64,000 nt of DNA from NCBI RefSeq assembly GCF_003945595.2, contig NW_024104620.1, forward strand, positions 1 to 64,000, given 5' to 3'. The stretch is from Pipra filicauda. Taxonomy: Eukaryota; Chordata; Aves; Passeriformes; Pipridae. The position numbers and the translations under genes are program-made. Positions within the stretch are counted from its first letter, which is position 1; every line of letters starts with the position of its first letter. Below are positions 13,601 through 27,447 of this stretch, in pieces. Below the pieces are notes generated by a model, which saw nothing but the letters and a program-made list of their open reading frames with translations, had not been told where the DNA came from and ran no database searches.

Positions 13601-16600
13601 GGTGAAAGAACCACATAGCTCTAGCAAGGTGACAGAAATCATTTAAAATGTTCAATGCAGCAGTTATTCAGGATATTCTCACAAAGAGTGAAAAAAACCC
13701 TAAGGCAGTTATGAGGAAGGTGTGCAAATATGCAGAAGTTTAAACATTAAAGATAGGAGCAGGACTATTATATCAAATAATAAATTCAAATGAACCACTA
13801 GGATTTCCTCCTTTCCCAAATGCAAGAATGTTGAAAAAACCCTAGAATAAATACATACCTGTTTTTTCTGAAAGGAACCATTTCATTTTGTTGGGGGTTT
13901 TTTTGCTTTGATTTTTGACATCAGTGATTCCTGTCCCTCCCTTTTACATTATAATTTCAGGTTTTTGCAGGAGTGTGGCAAGTACATCTAGCACATCTTT
14001 TAAAGTACTTGTTTTGCTTATAGCTTCATACCACTTCTGCTTCAGCTTTTCCTCTGTCTTACTTCATAGTCTAAAAAGATTATGAGAAACCTTAAGAGAC
14101 ACAGTCAGCTACCTCAAAAGCTTTAGAATGTAGGGAAACAGCTGATTTGTCTCAAAAAGCATCTGCAATTGTATTTCAATTTCATCTATCCTTGGTGAGC
14201 CTTGTTCCTTTTTTTAAAGGAAAAATAGCTCAAACTAGACAAGTCAGTAAATGGTTTATACACCACAGGTATTAACTAACAAGTTGGTCAAAACCACCTG
14301 AGACTTCAGTAGCCAGCTCTCTCAGAGGATGGTCCAACACCACGCAGTGGTGCTCAGACAGCTTTACAAAAGGTTAAACACAAAATACGTACATTTGCCA
14401 AAAAGCCTGCCCACAGGTGAGGTCAAGAAACAGTGCAGAAGGAAATAAAGGCAGGGTGTCACTCCTGAATGTTGTTTTCCTCCTCAGCTGACAGATAATC
14501 CAGAGGGAAACTTTTTGCTGTGCATCACTACAGGGCTTTGCAGTGGCACGGGAGGTGGTAACGCTAGCAGGGCTTTCCTGACACGTACACTTAGTCCCCA
14601 TCCACAAGTAATTATGTAGTGGGGTATCTCCAAAATGTTTGCTTAAACAATTATAGGGGCTGTGTGACTACTTCTAAATAAAACTGAATTCTGGATGTAT
14701 TATTTAGAGTTTCAAGGAGAAAATCAATAATCCTAAATACCCATTGACACTCAGAAAACCTGTATATCAGATTCTGAACTGGTATCAGTCCATGGTTAAT
14801 CTCTGAGACTATTCAGCAAGAGCAACCAGCACGCACCAGAAAAGTGGCCCAAAACACTGCAAATGAATGCAATAATTAACCAGGGATAGATCTGCATCCC
14901 TACTAGCACACAGGGTGAAGTGCTTCTTGCTAGAAGTTGCCAGACAGAAAGCAGTATTGATTTTTCTACTATATCGTTGTTTGTTATGCAAGTTAGAATA
15001 CCTTCCTCCTCCACTTTTAATGTGCATTTTATAGTATTTTACACATCTATCAGTCATCAGAATCTGTGCAAATTAGTGCATATCACCCTCTGACCAATTA
15101 ATTTGTGACATTATATAATTAAGATAATTCCAAAATCCTGTGCTACGATTACCTTATTTGCACTCTATAGGCAAACCACAGCTGTAAGGAAATGCCACCT
15201 TGCTTTAATCTCTTGCATGGACACATTATGACACCGCTGCAAATTGCAGTCAACTTTTACACACAAGTTTGGATTGACAGGTGTCTGTGAAGCAGAGACT
15301 CTGTGTTGATGACCACTGAGGAAAACTCATCAGGAAAACAGACACTCTGGGCCAGCTGGGAGGGCATACAGACAACAAAGCACAAACCCACTTACATTGC
15401 CTTCTTAAAGCAGAATATATAATTAATTATTTTAATTCAGCAGCTACTTCCTACCCAGGGCACTGAACATGGCCTGAGGAAGGAACAGCTCAGCACAGAG
15501 TAGGTGCTTCTTCAGCCCAGGTGCTGAGCCCTGGCACAGCTCTCAACACACACTCCTGTTAACCCTCTGAGGTCTTGAAGATACAACAAGGCCTCCAACC
15601 CAAAGTTATCTGCTGGATTTTGGATGAATATGCTGTGTTTCTCCCTCAATGAAATGATTCTGCAGACTTTTATGATTAAAAGAAAATTTCCCAAATAAAA
15701 CTTAAAATATAAATAAATAAATAAATTTTTACAATACCAAAAAACACACAAGAAAGAGCCCATGAGAGAGGGAAACAGAAACAAACATGGCAATTTTCCA
15801 CTTAGGCACACTCTGGAAATGGCTGAATTACATTCAAACTTTTTTTGAAGTGAACAAGTCAGCTCAAGTCGGACAGCTGGTTGAAAAATTCAGACAACAG
15901 TTAAAATCAGACAACATCAAAAGAAATAAGTCATGATACGAGTTATAAGTTTGCCCTTAACATCTATGTAATGCAATTTGCATATTTTATATCATTGTAC
16001 AATATACTTGCAATAGTAGGCAGCCACGACACAGATGTGACTCTGACCCATAACTGTACAAAGCACCTCCCCTCCTCTCTGTTTATCTTTCAAGATTATA
16101 GCATTGTAGCTGAAGACAGAGAAAAGCCAGCATGTACCATCACTAAACATCATTCAGGAAAGCCTGACCTAGATGAGGAATGCTGCATTTCCGCCACACT
16201 TTCCTTCCCTATCAGCCATTTTTCCCTCCTCAATCTCTGCTCCATTGGTTGAAAGGGTACAACACCTGAACTAGTACTTAATTTTAAACACATTTTGTTA
16301 TCAATTTGTTCTCTCCAAAATGGGTCTCAAATTAGAAAGAGGAAAGTGAAACCAAATCACTACCACACCACCCTGCATGGTAAGCAACCAGCAGTACACA
16401 GAAGCTACTCAGTCAGCTCCATGTTAAAAGACTGAAGGAGGAAGATTTAAAGCTCCAAATATCAGGAAAAAGCCAATCTCTTACATCCATTTTTTTAGGC
16501 AAGCAGCCCAGTTATCCAGAACAGCTGAGCTAGCAGTTCCCCTATTTGTGAGGAGGCAGTACTGTACTCTCAGGCCACGTGCCTGGGCACCCAGTTTAAC

Positions 16601-19600
16601 ACTACTATTTTTGAAAGTTGTATTATAGATCTGCTTCTTTTGACTCTTCATTTGGCTTTTACCACTGTTCCCATTACCAGGTTTCAAGAAGTTCCAGATG
16701 CACATATTAACAGCACTGGCAGCTTTTCTAGAGCAAAACAATTATCATCTTTGAGTCGTGCTTGGCAACATCTAACTTTTATAAGCATACATCCATATTG
16801 TCTGGCATAAAGGCAGAGAGCCACCTTGGGCCCAAACTCTCCATTCCCCCAGAGAGATTTACAGATATGAAAAAAGAAAATCAAAAGGCTTTGCAATTCC
16901 TCTGTGGCACACTGAGCCTGTAAAACTAAACCTATTTTATTTCATCATATTCAAATCCCCACAGTTCCAGTGAAATTTAATTATACCTTCACTTTGCATA
17001 ATTAAACAGCCATTTCATGGCTTTCTAAAGCATATAAAATGACTGACGAGTGTAATGGTAAAACTTTCAAAAGTACTAAGTGGTTTAGGAGGCTACAGGT
17101 ATGTCTAGACAGCAGCTGACTTGCATAAAAGAAGCAGTATTATTTTGTTTGCCCAGTGGGATTAAGTACCTCTTCATACATGCCATGTTTCTGCAGCTCA
17201 ATTACTTCTGGTATTTTATCTACTCCATTTACATCTAGCTCAAGTAATTGCATCATGTAGAACAGATATAGCCAAAATCCTGATGATTATCAGGTGGGAC
17301 TCAGTATTTTAGCCACAGAGGAAGTTTCAAAAAGTTCATAGTTTGGTGGAGCCATAGCTATGGAACAATCAACTGAACCCTTAGTACTGGTTCATTCAGT
17401 ATATTAATTGAGTGAGAGACAAGATTTTTTTTCCCTTCCCTCTGCACTGAAAAAAAACATATTGTGTGATGCTCTCCATCTCATTTTGCATATGCCCTGA
17501 AAAACTTCTTAGATCTAATTCACCATATTTTAGTAGGTGTCTTCTTCCCTGGTTTTCAGTGCCATGTTCATCATTGAAGTATCCAAGTCAGCTGTCCTTA
17601 ACTCACTCCTCTTTGAGAAGAGGTGCTAATGAGCTGTGGTATCTCTGACAGCAGAGCATGAAAGCTTTTTCTAACTTTTTTCCTTTTGGAAAACTGGTAT
17701 TTTGTAAGCAGCTAGAATAGGATTCATACATATCATCAAAGTAGTATCTCTTTTTTTTTTCCTCTCTCATTCCCTTTTCTTTTCAAAGAGACCACCTTTG
17801 CTGATAGAACAGTTTTTTGAAAGCAAAGGATGCATCTTACAGAACCCTTTCTTTATACAGCAGCATAGGTGATAGGGACTTTCAGTCAACACATTGCACA
17901 CAGAACATAATTAACAATAGCCTGCTTTGAGAATGTATTTGGTTCACATACTAGGTGAAGATTAATGGTTTTTGCCATTCCCAGAAACTCTACAGAAAGC
18001 CTTCATTATGCCCACAGAGAGCTACCACTTACATATAAAATTACTCCAATAAAGTGACCAAGGATAAAACAAGGTGATTTGATTATAGCAAACATTTTGC
18101 TTTTCTTTTCAATTGTCTTAACAAGTCAGTAGGTCATAACTTAATCTAGTATTTCTATGTCCAATGCAAAATCTTGTACCTTGTAAGAAAACCAGAAAAA
18201 AACATTAGCTATGACTCCTACCTGAAAAATACATTGTGCTGTACTTCGAGCAGTGAAACAGGTGTTTTAACTTGTTTCACAGATTTCTATTCAAATACAA
18301 TCCTAATGCAGAATGGTAAAGACCAAAAGAAAAAAACCACAGATGGAGTAATATATACATAACTAAATGTGAAAGTATAAATAATGGAAGCATATGGCAT
18401 ACATGTGAAACTGCTTAGATGATCAGGCAAAAGTCAAATGAAAGCATCATTTAGTCTTTAGTTTAGTCTTCAATCATAAGATGGACGATCTTATATGTTT
18501 CAGAAAGGTTAGAATAGTCTTTTTTTCTTGATAATTACCACACTCCCTAGACAAAATGCTTTTTACTCTATTTCTATTACTCAGTTTCTAAAAATGCTCC
18601 TTAGCCTGGACCAAGTGCTGGAGACTGTGCAGAGCACACCGACCCGATTACAGCAGTTTTGTGATTTAATATTTCCAGAGATCCACAAGTAGCTGATAGA
18701 TATGCACAGTGAAAGGTCATCTAAGTTTATAGTGTACACATGGATGGAATAACAATACAGGAGAGATCTCTATTGAGGAAAAACAACCTTGAAAGCCCAC
18801 CAGATTGCATAAACTAAAAACGTTGCCAGAAGCCAACACAGACAGAAGTGGAAATTGCTGGAAAACACGTCTCCAACAGGCAGCTGACACACACAAATAT
18901 AAAACCGAATTAAGAAAAACAAGCAACCTACTTGTTCTTGGAAGATCCCTCCTGAGGAGCTGCAACCCTAGGAACACCCCACAAGCTTTGCAGGCTCGTT
19001 CAGCTGAGGACCCTCTAAGCTGCTCTTCTCACACCTGAAGCCAATGGGACCTTCAGCCAACTGGATGCTGCCCCTGTTCACAGGTGTGGTGGCTCACCGG
19101 GAGTCCCACCTCCACCTTCTTCCTACCACCTCCCTGCGGGAGGCTGCTGGCTCTGCAAGAGGGGCGGAGGAAAGTTCATACACCAACAACTTTGCTGCCC
19201 CACCTCAAACTCAGTGTTTTAATGCAAATCTGCCTTTGACATCAGCTTAAGCTACACTTCTCGGACTGAGGCACAAGCGTATTTTTCTTTTGTGGGGAGA
19301 GAAAACCACCAGGGACACTAATTTCTTACACTGTTGCTGCAAAACTTCCCACCACCAAGATGTCAGAAATGTTACATGCATGGAAATGGAGCAAGTGTCC
19401 CAAAGAGTACCAAGGAGCCAAGCACCAGGCTCCTTCTCATCCTCCTGCTTTATGTTATGTCTTATCTATGGATCGGGAGGTGATTGCCAGCCATATGCAG
19501 GGAATGATGTCCTACTTGCATTTGCTAACTTGCCTGTACCATAGGCAATATTGTAAACTACAAAAGCATTTGCCACCCAGCTTCCTTTCACTCAAGAATG

Positions 19601-21383
19601 ATGCCAGTTTGGGCAGCTGGAAAAAGAAAATGGAGGAAATTCAGTTACCTGCTCCAGCAATTTAAGACCAACTCTTGGAAACAAAGCTGTAGCATTCCCA
19701 GAAAGTGTCATCACAACAAAGCCAGAAATAAACACAAAGGATTTTAAAAAACAATCCTCACTTACAAATGCACATTGATTTTCAATAAAGCCATTTGAAC
19801 GTTTTTTCGCTTGGACTGCAGGTTGACTGCCACCACTGATTTACAGACAAGATATCTCTATATAATATTATTACTACTATTATTTTGTATGTGTTAAGTG
19901 GGTTTTTTAGGCATTTCTGCTTCCAACTGTGGGGAAAATAATATGAAAGCAAAAAAAGAAGATAAGAATACCATTTGATTTTCTTTTCTTTCCTGGTAGA
20001 ATTGCCTGGAAAGCTGAAAGAACATATAATCTTACCAGATAAAGAGGCATTTGTTTTGAAATACCAACATAGATCACACTGGCTTTTCACCAGCAATGCC
20101 GCTAACAGACTGACCACAGGAAATTAAGAATGGACAGCTCTGAGAAAGCTCTTTATGATTCATATTCTAGGTGAATGGCCAGTTTTTTCTTCCTCACTCA
20201 GCACCTTTCCACTACAAAACATCCACATTCTAGAAGGCTGTCATGCAAGAGCCAGAGGTCATGTGAAGAAATTATAGTAATACAACTGGCTGATATAGGT
20301 CAGCCTGGTGATTGCAGACCTTCCAGTTCAGGAGTGCCTTAATTTGTTCAGCTAACAAGTAGGATAGCCCCTGAAAGAGCAATAAGAGTAAAAATGTATG
20401 AATAGAAACACGGAAAGGATGTAAAGAGCACCTGTTTGGTGAAGCTGGATGCTTCACGCACACATCCTGGGAAGTACAAAAGAAGGAAACCTTAGAACAA
20501 AACTCTTATCTATTTTTCATCCACATACAGTACCTATGGGATCTGATTTCACTTTCCAAACAGATGTAACTACAGCTGCTTCACTTGTGAGATGTCTCCT
20601 AACGCTGTTGATGAATAGCCCTACATTTATCACCCAGGGAGGCTGATCAGAAGGGAATCTGCCTTGTGCTCCAGATTTCAGTACAAGTGCCTGAAACCAT
20701 GAAACGCCACAGACAACCACAGGCTCACCTGGGAGGAATGATACCATTGTTATGACTCCTAAATAGTTTTCAGATCCTGTCAAAACAAAAAGCAAGCATG
20801 CAATTGGAACAGCTAACAGTGATACAGGGGTTTACACACTAGAGGCAGGTCTTCTTTCAAGCTGTGTCTTCTTCAGGTGCTCAGGTCCTTGGCTCTTCTC
20901 CAGGACCCCCTCAGAGAGGGCTGCGAGCCTGCCTGGTCTGCTTTAGGGCCAGAAATCTGGTACAGTCACCAATTCTACATTTCATCCATTACTAACCACA
21001 GTTAATATTAAATATTTAGTGTCAATATTCAACAGGGGTAAATGAGATGACCCAGATAATTACAGACTTCTCAGTCCTATTTGAAACCAGAGGAAAATAC
21101 TGAAGTGGTTGATACAGGACATGACTAAAAAAAAGTGATAAGAGGTTGTTTGATGTCAAAGAATGTGGTTTTATGGAAAAAAAATAGAACTTTTCAGGCA
21201 GTTGTTACAATTCTTAAGGGAAAAAAAGTTTCAGAGAGGGGGAATATACTTAGCCTTCTGTAGGGTATTTTACTTGCTAGTCCTGATACAGGAGATCAAA
21301 TAATAGGAGGTCAACAGAGTTAACACTTCATGTATTAAAAACAGGCAGTCAGGCTTCATCTTAGTAATTTGAAGTAATTAATT
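7626..21383. other. Long non-coding block, no gene recognised
   Basis: About 13.8 kb without a supported gene. It contains scattered simple repeats, such as a GGGA/GAGA-rich tract near 8060-8090, a short TAAA microsatellite at about 15711-15726 and poly(A) near 13360. It also has GC-richer patches at 10.1-10.3 and 19.0-19.3 kb. Isolated minus-strand acceptor-like pyrimidine tracts occur at about 16434, 19620 and 20371, each followed by a short open frame. The donors are weak or absent, so I do not call exons. Confidence 0.5.
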
Positions 21384-21755
21384 ATCACAGAATCACAGAA
21401 TATGCTGAATTGGAAGAGATCCACCAGGATCATCAAGTCCAACTCCTGGCCCTGCACAGAACCATCCCTGAAAATCACATCATGTGCCCGAGATTATCAT
21501 CCAAACGCTTCTTGAACTCTGTCAGGCTTGGTGCTGTGGCCACTTCCCTGGGGAGCCTGTTCCAGTGCCCAACCACCCTCTGGGTGATGAACCTTTTCTA
21601 ATATAAAACCTAAATCTCCTCTCACACAACTTCAGGCCATTCCCTTTGGTTCTGCCACTGGTCACCACAGAGCAGAGATTGGTGCCTGTCCCTCCTCTTC
21701 CTCTCACAAAGAATTTGTAGATTGCAATGTGGTCTCCCCTCAGTCTCCTCTATAG
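21384..21755 (-). mobile_element. CR1 LINE fragment (3' end)
   Basis: The plus strand begins with two copies of the octamer ATCACAGA, then the characteristic reverse-complemented CR1 3' end (GGAAGAGATCCACCAGGATC, ATCAAGTCCAACTCCTGGCC). It continues through the typical CTTCTTGAACTCTGTCAGGC, TTCCCTGGGGAGCCTGTTCC and GGTCTCCCCTCAGTCTCCTC blocks. The octamer tail at the low-coordinate end shows the element lies on the minus strand. It is 5'-truncated at about 370 bp, as most avian CR1 copies are, and carries no intact ORF2. The distal boundary is approximate. Confidence 0.93.
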
Positions 21756-24700
21756 CTGAAAAGTCATCACAAAGTAGGTATGTGTAGGAAGGACCCCAAA
21801 GATTTGCCTCTTGGACCTATGCTGTTGACATTTCTCCTTGGGACATGAAAGAAAATAGAGCCTCCCCACTGAAGATGGCCATAGAGCTGAAGATTAAGGA
21901 GGTGGTCAGAAACAGAAACACATCCCTCATACAGAGCAATCAAGTCACATGCATTTCAGAACAGCCAAATGTGCATGTCAAAATCCACAGATAGCCTAAA
22001 AACAAAGAGTGAAAGTCAAAGTTTAAAAAAAATAAGGAAAAGGTGTTTAAAACCCGTTTCTCTGGGCAGTTGCTCCTGCACTCACTCCTCTTTTAGGTGG
22101 AGCTAGGGATCATGCAGCATGGCTGACTAGTTGTCTAGGCAGAGTTGGTTTCCTGTTTGTAAATTTTGCAGGCTTTAAATAAAAGCACTGAAAAAAAGTT
22201 TTCAGATATTATGTGGCAGTTCCAAGGCTCCAGCTAGCTAACATAAGGGGAAGGGAGACAAGAGAAATCCCTCAGGAGATGCAGAGAGGATAAAAGGGAA
22301 TTTTACTTGTTCCAGAAAGTGCCCCACTGAGACTTCTCATTGTTCCTCATGCTGTGGAAAAGTCATAGATGCCATGGGTGTTCCCACATGTTGTCTCATC
22401 ATTTTTGACAAGTGAGCTCTGGGTAAGAAATGACAGGTCACAGTGTGGACCCAGAGAGTGTCCTTCCTCAGGACAGCACCTCAGTATATGTTTAAAGCAT
22501 CCTGCTGCACTTAAAGTATAGCTAAGAATATGTTACCTGCCTCTGAATTTTGTGCTTAAGAATGATGGTTTCAAGTACATGCCTAAATCAGTGTCAGAAT
22601 CCTCCACTTCTTGGCTAAGCAATTAGTGTCAAGTCAGGGAAGGGGAGCATATTTTTATTATGTGAACATATGCCCAGAGAGAGTAGGACTGAGCCCAAAA
22701 ATCATCAAATATGGTCCTGAGTGTTGCCTGAGGGTAAATTTCAAGTTGTGTCAACTTGGCCCACATTCGAAGCAGTAACTTCAGGCAGACAGGCAGGAGT
22801 AACCTGCCAGCCCGGAGAGCCATTTGTTACATCCTCCCTGACACAGAAGGAAGCAGGTTAATTTTGATTCAGACAGCCCAGCAAAATTCTGCTCTTGCAA
22901 AGTGAGCCATTCTTCCAGGCTTGTTTTGAAAGGCTTTTTTTTTATAATGGTTAAATAACTATTTGTTTTTGTGCTGTTATCAATCATTGTGTGAACGGCC
23001 AGTGATAACTGAAAAAATTGGATGTGTTCAGAAAGGAAGAATACCTGGGGACCAGGCTATAAACATCCTTCAAAAAAAAAAGCATCTTCTGTGGAAAGCT
23101 GATTTTCATTCTTTCCAAACACATATCCCAGACACACTGGCACTTTGTGAATAAACAGTTTAACTGCTTTAATTAAGGCAATACAGCTAAGCCATCACAT
23201 CCAGCTAAGCTAATGTGACTTCTGTTGAACAATAATGGTATAAGTATTATTCCCTGAAACTTCAGTAAAGGAGAATTTTACAAATTATTCATTTTCTAGT
23301 CTGTCCATCATCACTTTTGTGCGAGACCAAATTTGTGGTCTCTTCTGTACTGAAACTCACTGAGCTAGAAAACGTAAAGGCTAGAAATATCTAGTCATCA
23401 ATCCCTGTTGGAGCATCACTTCAGGAAATATCCAATAAAAATTTTACTGGTTTTAAAAGCTGAACTCTGATATCACCATTCTCTCCTCTCCCTCCCATCC
23501 TTTTCAAAGCATACACTAAGTTTCAGCAGTTTCAGAAGGAACTGTTTCTATCACAACAATTGAAACTCTGGCAAGTGTACCTAATATGGAGAAGGAAATG
23601 GCAGTGCTCTAGGTTTCAGTATTTGCAGGCAGAGAACAATGCCTTTAAAAATAAACAATGGAAGAATGCTCTTCATCTTGTACAGTGAAATTTTAATCAA
23701 AGGATTTAAAGATATTTATGAACATAAGGACAAAAATCACAAGAACATTAGAAGAATTGTCCAGCATAGGCAAAAACACCACTGCAGAAACATCCCTGAC
23801 AGGCATGGACAGTGTGTTCTGGAAACTTCCAGCAAAACAGCTGCTCCCTTCAGTAAGAAACCAGCCTGGAGACCCTCCCACCCAGCACTGCAAAGTTGAG
23901 GGGCCACAACCAAGCTTAGAGTTTTGTCACTAAATAAAAGTATAACAAATTTTCAAATGTAATGAAAATAGTTACTGGAAGTACTTAAACATGCCTCCTC
24001 CCAGCATCAGTAGAGTGTGGGAGCGTGAATACATCAGCCTAGTAGCCTCTAGACCAATTCCAAGAACACAGAAATACATTATGTGAGTATGAGGGTCCTG
24101 ACCAGAGGTTAACTCTCAATTCGAGTAGCCTGCAAAGAGGGACAAGAAGGAGAGACATGTCTTCTCTCCTTCCTTCAGATACGCAGTCAACAAACCCTCA
24201 ATTTCATAGCTGACTTTTGTTGTACTTTCTTAATTCTAATCTTACAAACTGCCTTCTCCATGAAATACTAGGATATTTTTGTAAGTTACTCCAATTTAAG
24301 ATATTTTGTACCCTTAGCCCCTAAAAGTACCAAAAAACTTTGAAAGAATAAGCTCCCTAGGTGTCCTCTGGAGATAATACTTCTGCACTCAAAACTGCAA
24401 AAACCAGAAATTTTGTCTCCCTTTTAATCTGATCTTATAGATCAGATCTTTACTCTGGTAGAAAAAATGTGAAATATGGAGAAAATTAAATTATAAATCT
24501 CAGCAGCTTCTAAGGGACACACAGTTGAGGAGGGATTCTCCTGAACCAAGGCACCATGACAGGCAAAACTGGAGACCCCCTGGAGGTCTACGTTGCCTCA
24601 ATGCACACTGTGTGCTCACAAAATCTTATTTCATGCCTAGTGGTTGCAGAGCCAGGGCCTGGCTGTGCCTGCCACAGGAAGAGGGAGAGTACTGGAGATT

Positions 24701-27447
24701 CAGAGAGAGAGGAAGCCTTGGAGGTGTGGCTCACTGCTCTCCCACCATGGAGCAATGGAAAGGGCTTGGGGACAGGCACCTGCCCACAGCTGCCACCCTC
24801 AGACACCCCTTGGCACAGGCAAAGGAGGCACAAGGCCACAGCTCTTTTGCTGCAGAAGGAAAACAGCTGCCCAAGGCAATGGCTTTTTTTGTCTCCACTG
24901 AGGATTAATGTCTCGTCAGACATGCCCACACCCGCAAGAGGAGCTGGGTCTTGCAGAGCCACTGCCTGCAGCAGCTCTGCATGGCTGTGCTCCTGCCCAC
25001 ACCCCCAGCAAACTCAGGAGACAGAGAGCGAGCCCCTACCCTTGGGTTTACCTCAGCATGCAGCACCCACCCCAACAGCTTTACTACTCTGTAACACTAC
25101 AATGTTTTGTGGATTAAAATATCCATGCAGCAAGTCCAGAAAAGCTCCACCTGCCTACAGCATCACAGGATTTGTGTTCAGATCCCTACTCTTGGGTTAA
25201 CTTAGATAAGTTTATGTGAACTGTAGCTGCACCTTTGAACTTCATTGTAGGTATAATGCATTAGCCAAGGTGACATGCCCAGCCAAGGCACCCCTTGGTG
25301 CTGCTCGTGACATTGCTGGGACATCTATCCTCTGCAGCACATGCATCCCTAGAGAGATGCCTTTGTTCCCCCTCTTTCTGACCTGAATCTCTCATGTCAC
25401 ACCTCCTGGGGCACAACAGAGAAACCTGGCCAGATGTTTCAATTTCCTCATATTCACAGTTTTGATTGCATTAGACTAGACAGGATTTCTCCACTGGCAC
25501 TACCCAGGGGTAATGTGAAATGAGTTATGAACATTATCCACTCTGCAGTGTACATATCTGATGCCAAGAAAGCCTTAATGGGGTCAAGTGGAATTTCATG
25601 CTTGAAGAATCTCATATGCTTGGACATGACCCAACTTCAGGAAATGAGCTGGTTTTATGTCTTTACAAAGGCTTTGGAGATGTATTTCCTAGTAGAAAGC
25701 GACCGCTGTGTGAGGAAGCCCGGCATAACCTGTCCCTAAGGGGAGTCCTGTGTGTGGAGGCAGCTTTCTGTCATTTACATCATAAACTGTTTGGTGCATT
25801 AAATGGCTCTTACTCTTTCGAAAGAGTGACTACAGCAGCCTAGTGTGTTTGGTTCATTTATTGAAATGGATAACCTGACCTACAAAGGAAAGAATAATAA
25901 TACCAAGTTTTGCTTTTGAGCAAGAGGTAACCTTGCTCTACACATGATCTCAGCATTTCAGATAATTAACAGAGAGCAGCAGACACATCACCACTTCTTA
26001 AATCAAAAGCTGAAGTTTTGATAAAATCCTCTAAATTGTTCAGTAATAGCATCAGTGAAGCCTCACTCCTGCACATAACTCTTCCCAAGGTGAGTGCCTG
26101 CAGGCAGGTCTGGTGTCTGATCTGGTTTAACACAGCGTTGCCCTTGCTGGTGTATCAGGAGGGTTTCCAGGTGCCCTATCTAAACACAGAAGGACTCGAT
26201 GTCTTTGAAATCTCCACCCTCAATCGAACCAGACTGACACTGTCTGAACCCAACAGGTTCAGAGGTGACAGGGACAGGGGAGAGGGAGAACAGTCAGTTA
26301 GAAAGAGTAATCTCATAATGTCTCATTTTATTGAGAAATCAGACTAAAATCATTATCTAATTAAGATGATCATTTTTCCAATCGAAACACAATATGTTGG
26401 TATTGACTGCTATATACATAATCAATAATAATATTTAATGTTGCTGTAGCACTTTTCACATTCAGCATGCACTGATTTAATCACTGACCAAGCAGTACCA
26501 AGGATGAAATTCTGATGCCTGCACAGTTTTTACATAACAACAAGGGAGTCTTGTCTGATAGAACCTGAACCAGAAGGAGTTAACACAGAGTGCACACCTA
26601 CCATTAAAGAATATGTAATTGTCTTAAGATAAAATATATTTATTTTCTTTTAACACAGTAGCTTGACCAATATGCACTCCATTACAACTGCATGCCAAAG
26701 ATTTGATCCAAACCTGCTCAATCAGCTATGGTTACAAATGGTTGCTTTGTGTAAATTTGTGGATTTAATAACAGAGGAACTTCAGGAGGAGCAGAGTGTC
26801 CAGCAATCCATTTACTGCTGGCAGAGGTCGATTACCACATGGTTCAAAGGAAAGCACAAGAAACCCTTTGTAGACTTATAGGGAAAAGCCTGTTCAGAGA
26901 AAAAGCCCTAATTAGTCAGAAGATGGTTTGTACCCTGAAGCACAGGAGACATTCGAAGGTAATTAAATATAAAGAAAATTAGCATGTAGTTCATGAACCA
27001 CACAAGCAAGACGACACAGTGCCTGGTAGCACTGAAGCGAACTATTCTGGAGGCAGAGAAATTAATACTTTTGTTATTAATGTGACCTTTTCCTCAGCCC
27101 CAATTTCAGTTTGCAAGAAAAGGAGAAGGATGAGAATTCAGGAGCAACTGGAAGAGGAGGTGAGACTCGCCAGTGACAAACACAGTGTGAGGTGGAGGCA
27201 GAAATGACAACTGTGGCTCGGCCCTGACCAGGCAACCAGCAGGCAAGACACAGGGAGCTGCTGCTGCTGCACCTGCTTCTGTCCAAATCCTGCAAGAAAC
27301 ACACCAAACAGAGCATCAGATGGTTTCCACTTCAAAGAAGAAAGTAGAAAGGTCTCCAGACAGCAGCTGAAGATACTCAGGGGAAAAAAAAAACTAATGC
27401 ATCGCAAACGGTGACATCAGCTAGAAGACTTGTATGATAGACTGAAA
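21756..27447. other. Non-coding DNA, including a GC-richer patch at 24.5-25.4 kb
   Basis: No supported gene. The patch at about 24525-25400 is clearly richer in G+C and gives a plus-strand open frame of about 214 residues (24556-25200), the second longest in the window. Its Pro/Ser/Cys/Thr-rich translation has no domain I recognise, and competing open frames of similar size exist on the other strand. It may be an old decayed repeat or simply GC-rich sequence. A small hairpin (ATCTGATCT / AGATCAGAT, 9 bp, loop TAT) lies at 24427-24447. Confidence 0.5.

Noticed and set aside
19570..19637. Minus-strand exon-like segment after a strong acceptor, ending in a GC-AG-type donor (ACAG/GCAAGT)
   Set aside because: The donor type is rare, the frame has no recognisable product and nothing links it in phase to other candidates; likely chance.
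20272..20390. Minus-strand acceptor (ATTGCTCTTTCAG) followed by an open frame beginning GLSYLLAEQIKALLNW
   Set aside because: The only donor candidates (AAG/GTCTGC) are weak, so no complete exon can be drawn.
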